From the NCBI GenBank assembly GCA_964020155.1, contig OZ026563.1, forward strand, positions 2,353,940 to 2,417,939: a DNA stretch of 64,000 nt, given 5' to 3'. This document shows positions 61,685 to 64,000 of the stretch, piece by piece; the first letter of the stretch is position 1; every line of letters starts with the position of its first letter. A program made the position numbers and the translations under genes. The stretch comes from Chondrilla cf. caribensis (Eukaryota > Porifera > Demospongiae > Chondrillida > Chondrillidae). The notes under the pieces were generated by a model. That model saw nothing but the letters and a program-made list of their open reading frames with translations. It was not told the DNA's origin and did no database searches.

Positions 61685-62015
61685 CCTGAGATAGTCTGGC
61701 CATAGACCCTAGGTACCTGGCGACCCTTGCTTCGCCCCAACACAATAAAATGGCGGATCAAGGGTCGGCTACGCCAGACTAGTCTGAGACATATCCAGTG
61801 TGACTGAAGGACATCTGGTCGCTCTGTAAAAAATTCATGTTTGCTCCTTTCTCCATCAAACGCCCAGAAGGCGCGGAGGTGGTTTAGCAGGGCGCATTCA
61901 CGGCAATATTCTGCGAAACGGCAACGTTCCTGGAACGAAATATCGTTTTTCTCTTTCACTTTGCGAAGTTAAAGACTCGAAGAGAATCAAATAGACTGCA
62001 AAAGTAGCGTCAACC
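61685..62015. promoter_or_regulatory. Upstream region of sacsin-like gene C
   Basis: Keeps TTCCTGGAA (61927-61935) and TTTCTCTTTC (61948-61957), and carries the same 88-bp MITE as unit 2. Confidence 0.5.
61693..61780. mobile_element. 88-bp MITE in the gene C promoter
   Basis: Orthologous to 38663-38750, with the same AGTCTGGC / GCCAGACT ends. It was inserted before units 2 and 3 separated. Confidence 0.8.
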
Positions 62016-62055
62016 ATGAGCAAGGCGAGCTCTGGTGATTCAGACAAAAAAACAG
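62016..62055 (+). CDS. Sacsin-like gene C, exon 1
   Basis: Identical in product to gene B exon 1 (MSKASSGDSDKKT). Ends ACAG|GTAAAG in phase 1. Confidence 0.75.
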
Positions 62056-62133
62056 GTAAAGAAATTGTTTGCTAATCTGCATCCATAAGGACGAGTTGAA
62101 ATAATTCTATGTATTATAACTGTCCCTATTTAG

Positions 62134-62219
62134 TTCGTTTTGGCACTCGTCAGGCTCCACTAACAACACGTCTGAAGAAGATTATAGCAGATTACCCACC
62201 AGGAGCCCAAATACTAAAG
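62134..62219 (+). CDS. Sacsin-like gene C, exon 2
   Basis: As in gene B but LKKIIADY in place of LKKILSDY. Splice sites are intact. Confidence 0.8.
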
Positions 62220-62790
62220 GTAGGTCGACGTTATTCTGATCCGGTATTATGGGGAAATAGCTATCATCATTCAAATCCGAGAATAACAATGTAATACAAA
62301 ATAGACCACAGCCTCGGACACAGGGGTTAAAGTAATTGACATATAGTGCCACATGATGTTATCCCTGGCAAGGCGGGAGAGAAGAATATGTCCTTTGGCG
62401 ATCTTGAAGCATCTTTAATAGTAGGCAGTAGTGGTTCGCAAATTATGAGTGGGATTCACCATTTTTTTACTGCCACAAATCTTCACTACAGACGACCATT
62501 CTTAAGTATTCTTCTCCCCTACTGGTCACATTTCTGTTCATCGTATTCATTTTTGGTGGCAAGCTGCTTCATCCCTTCCTGATCTTCACGATATTACACT
62601 CTACTCAATCCTCTTTGTGCCACGTTGTTTGCCATTTTCATCACGTGTGTGTCATTTAATTTTATTTTACTGTGTCACTATTTTATTCTATCTGACGGAG
62701 TGAGTAGCGCACATCACAGTGCTCGTGTGGATTGCATTAACCAATGAAACTTCTATCATTAACCATTATTCGCCATTCTATTTGGTATAG

Positions 62791-63049
62791 GAGTTGATCC
62801 AAAACGCTGACGATGCTGATGCTACAAAGGTAGCTTTCCTGATTGATCCAAGAACACACCCAAACGAAGACTTACTGATGGATTCTTTGTCAGAGCTACA
62901 AGGACCTGGTCTCTTAGTTTGGAACAATGCATTATTTGAAAAGGAAGACTGGGACAATATTGGGCAACTGGATAAGAGTTCCAAGGAAGAGAAAATTCTG
63001 AAAGTAGGGCGATTTGGGATTGGATTCCAGTCAGTCCATCATATCACAG
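62791..63049 (+). CDS. Sacsin-like gene C, exon 3: first ATPase box
   Basis: 259-nt exon, same product as gene B exon 3 including the DADA variant of the N-box. The giant exon 4 lies beyond the window, so it is unknown whether gene C is complete. Confidence 0.82.
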
Positions 63050-64000
63050 GTGAACACAATGTCAGCCTTTAAATAATGGAAACCAGAAGCTATTACTAAC
63101 AGATTCAAATAGTATGAATTCAATATGAGTGTCCATTAGAGTAATTTGTTTCATTATACGGAACCCTGGTTATACAGAAATGGAATACGAGGCACGGCCA
63201 CATTTGTTACGTATGGGATTCAGTAACAACTAATTCTGAAGGTGCTAAATAAACAGTAATTGGAAATACCTGTAAGGCTGCTGTATGGTCGGCCTCCTCT
63301 CCAGACCTCTCCCTACTATACAGTGGTCTGGCATAAATACTCAATATTTTGAATAAACAGAAAATTACCCTATAAAACACAACATGGCATGGCCCTGCAA
63401 CAATTGTGAAAAAAGTATGGCAAAGGCTCGGACATTATCAGATATCCACTCATTATAATTACCGAGTGGTTTATACCGCAAGGTTATCTGTTTCCATCGC
63501 ATAGGGGTGTCCAGAGTTGGCGCCCACTCATTTGATTAATTTCCGGGTTACAAAGTCTAGATTTTGTCCCATTTGTACTTTCTTTCGAAAGTCACAAGTG
63601 AAGTCGAAGTGCGAAATGGCGCAAGTGGACACCGAGGACTCCATTAGACTTCCGAGAGGCGATATGACGAGAAAAATGCTCGGTCGAAGGGACACCATTT
63701 AAAAAAAATGCCTGTCAACAATCTTGGGGATCATAGCGAAGCATAGAGACTTCCCAAATCCCGTAGGAAGTGAAACAAAAACATCTCTTCCTTTCCAAAA
63801 ATTCGAAACGGCATCTTGCTCTTATTTAAGACTTTTGTACCCCAGGTCCTGAGCAGTTTCATCGAGGAGTTTAAAAAAGGAGCAGGTTCCAACGAGCGTT
63901 TCAGCAAAGGAATATCCATGATACAAACAGCAGCCCTTCATCACATTGAACGCACCCAAATTCAGGTGACAACACGTGACATATTCATTAATATTCCCGT
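63050..64000 (+). other. Start of intron 3 of gene C (window ends here)
   Basis: Nearly the same as 40017-40967 in gene B, including the short frame MAQVDTEDSIRLPRGDM at 63616-63702 (two changes from the unit-2 copy). No gene recognised. Confidence 0.6.

Overview
This is eukaryotic, almost certainly metazoan, nuclear DNA. It has GT-AG introns, long CA/GT microsatellites, MITEs, non-LTR and Penelope-like retroelements, and fragments of animal-type ACAP (BAR-PH-ArfGAP) and heparan-sulfate 6-O-sulfotransferase genes. Several traits would suit an invertebrate, perhaps a sponge or another early-branching animal, but no sequence here proves the species.

The window is one tandem segmental duplication seen three times. 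Unit 1 runs from about 1 to 32.2 kb, unit 2 from about 32.2 to 57.2 kb, and unit 3 from about 57.2 kb past the window end. Each unit has the same order: (i) 5' exons of an ACAP-like gene on +, ending inside the ArfGAP zinc finger; (ii) the N-terminal part of a heparan-sulfate 6-O-sulfotransferase-like gene on -; (iii) a short divergent promoter; (iv) a giant sacsin-like gene on +. The ACAP copies and at least two of the three sulfotransferase copies are broken. The sacsin-like genes are open and phase-consistent across all splice junctions.

The two complete sacsin-like genes are the main content. Gene A (12189-31148, five exons, 5876 aa predicted) carries four sacsin-type Hsp90-like ATPase modules. 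Gene B (38986-56664, five exons, 4831 aa predicted) carries three, because it lacks one in-frame module of 1045 aa. Both end in a degenerate J-like segment (HFD in place of HPD), an RG-rich linker, a HEPN domain and, on a separate last exon, a PARP-type ADP-ribosyltransferase domain. Human sacsin has no PARP domain. Gene C (from 62016) shows its first three exons and leaves the window in intron 3.

Unit 1 also holds a three-layer nest of retroelements (about 0.75-8.9 kb). An old non-LTR element is split by a Penelope-like element with hammerhead-like terminal repeats and a 14-bp target duplication. That element is in turn split by a second non-LTR element inserted in a TA repeat. Units 2 and 3 carry younger MITEs, large CA/GT arrays and minisatellites.

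How the genes may work together (inference): multi-module GHKL ATPase, HEPN and ADP-ribosyltransferase domains on one chain, recent tandem amplification, module-number change, mosaic divergence and GAS/ISRE-like promoter motifs together resemble an inducible stress or innate-immune effector family. The ACAP and sulfotransferase pieces look like passengers of the duplication. Splice sites, frames and paralogue comparisons were read by eye, and no database search was possible.
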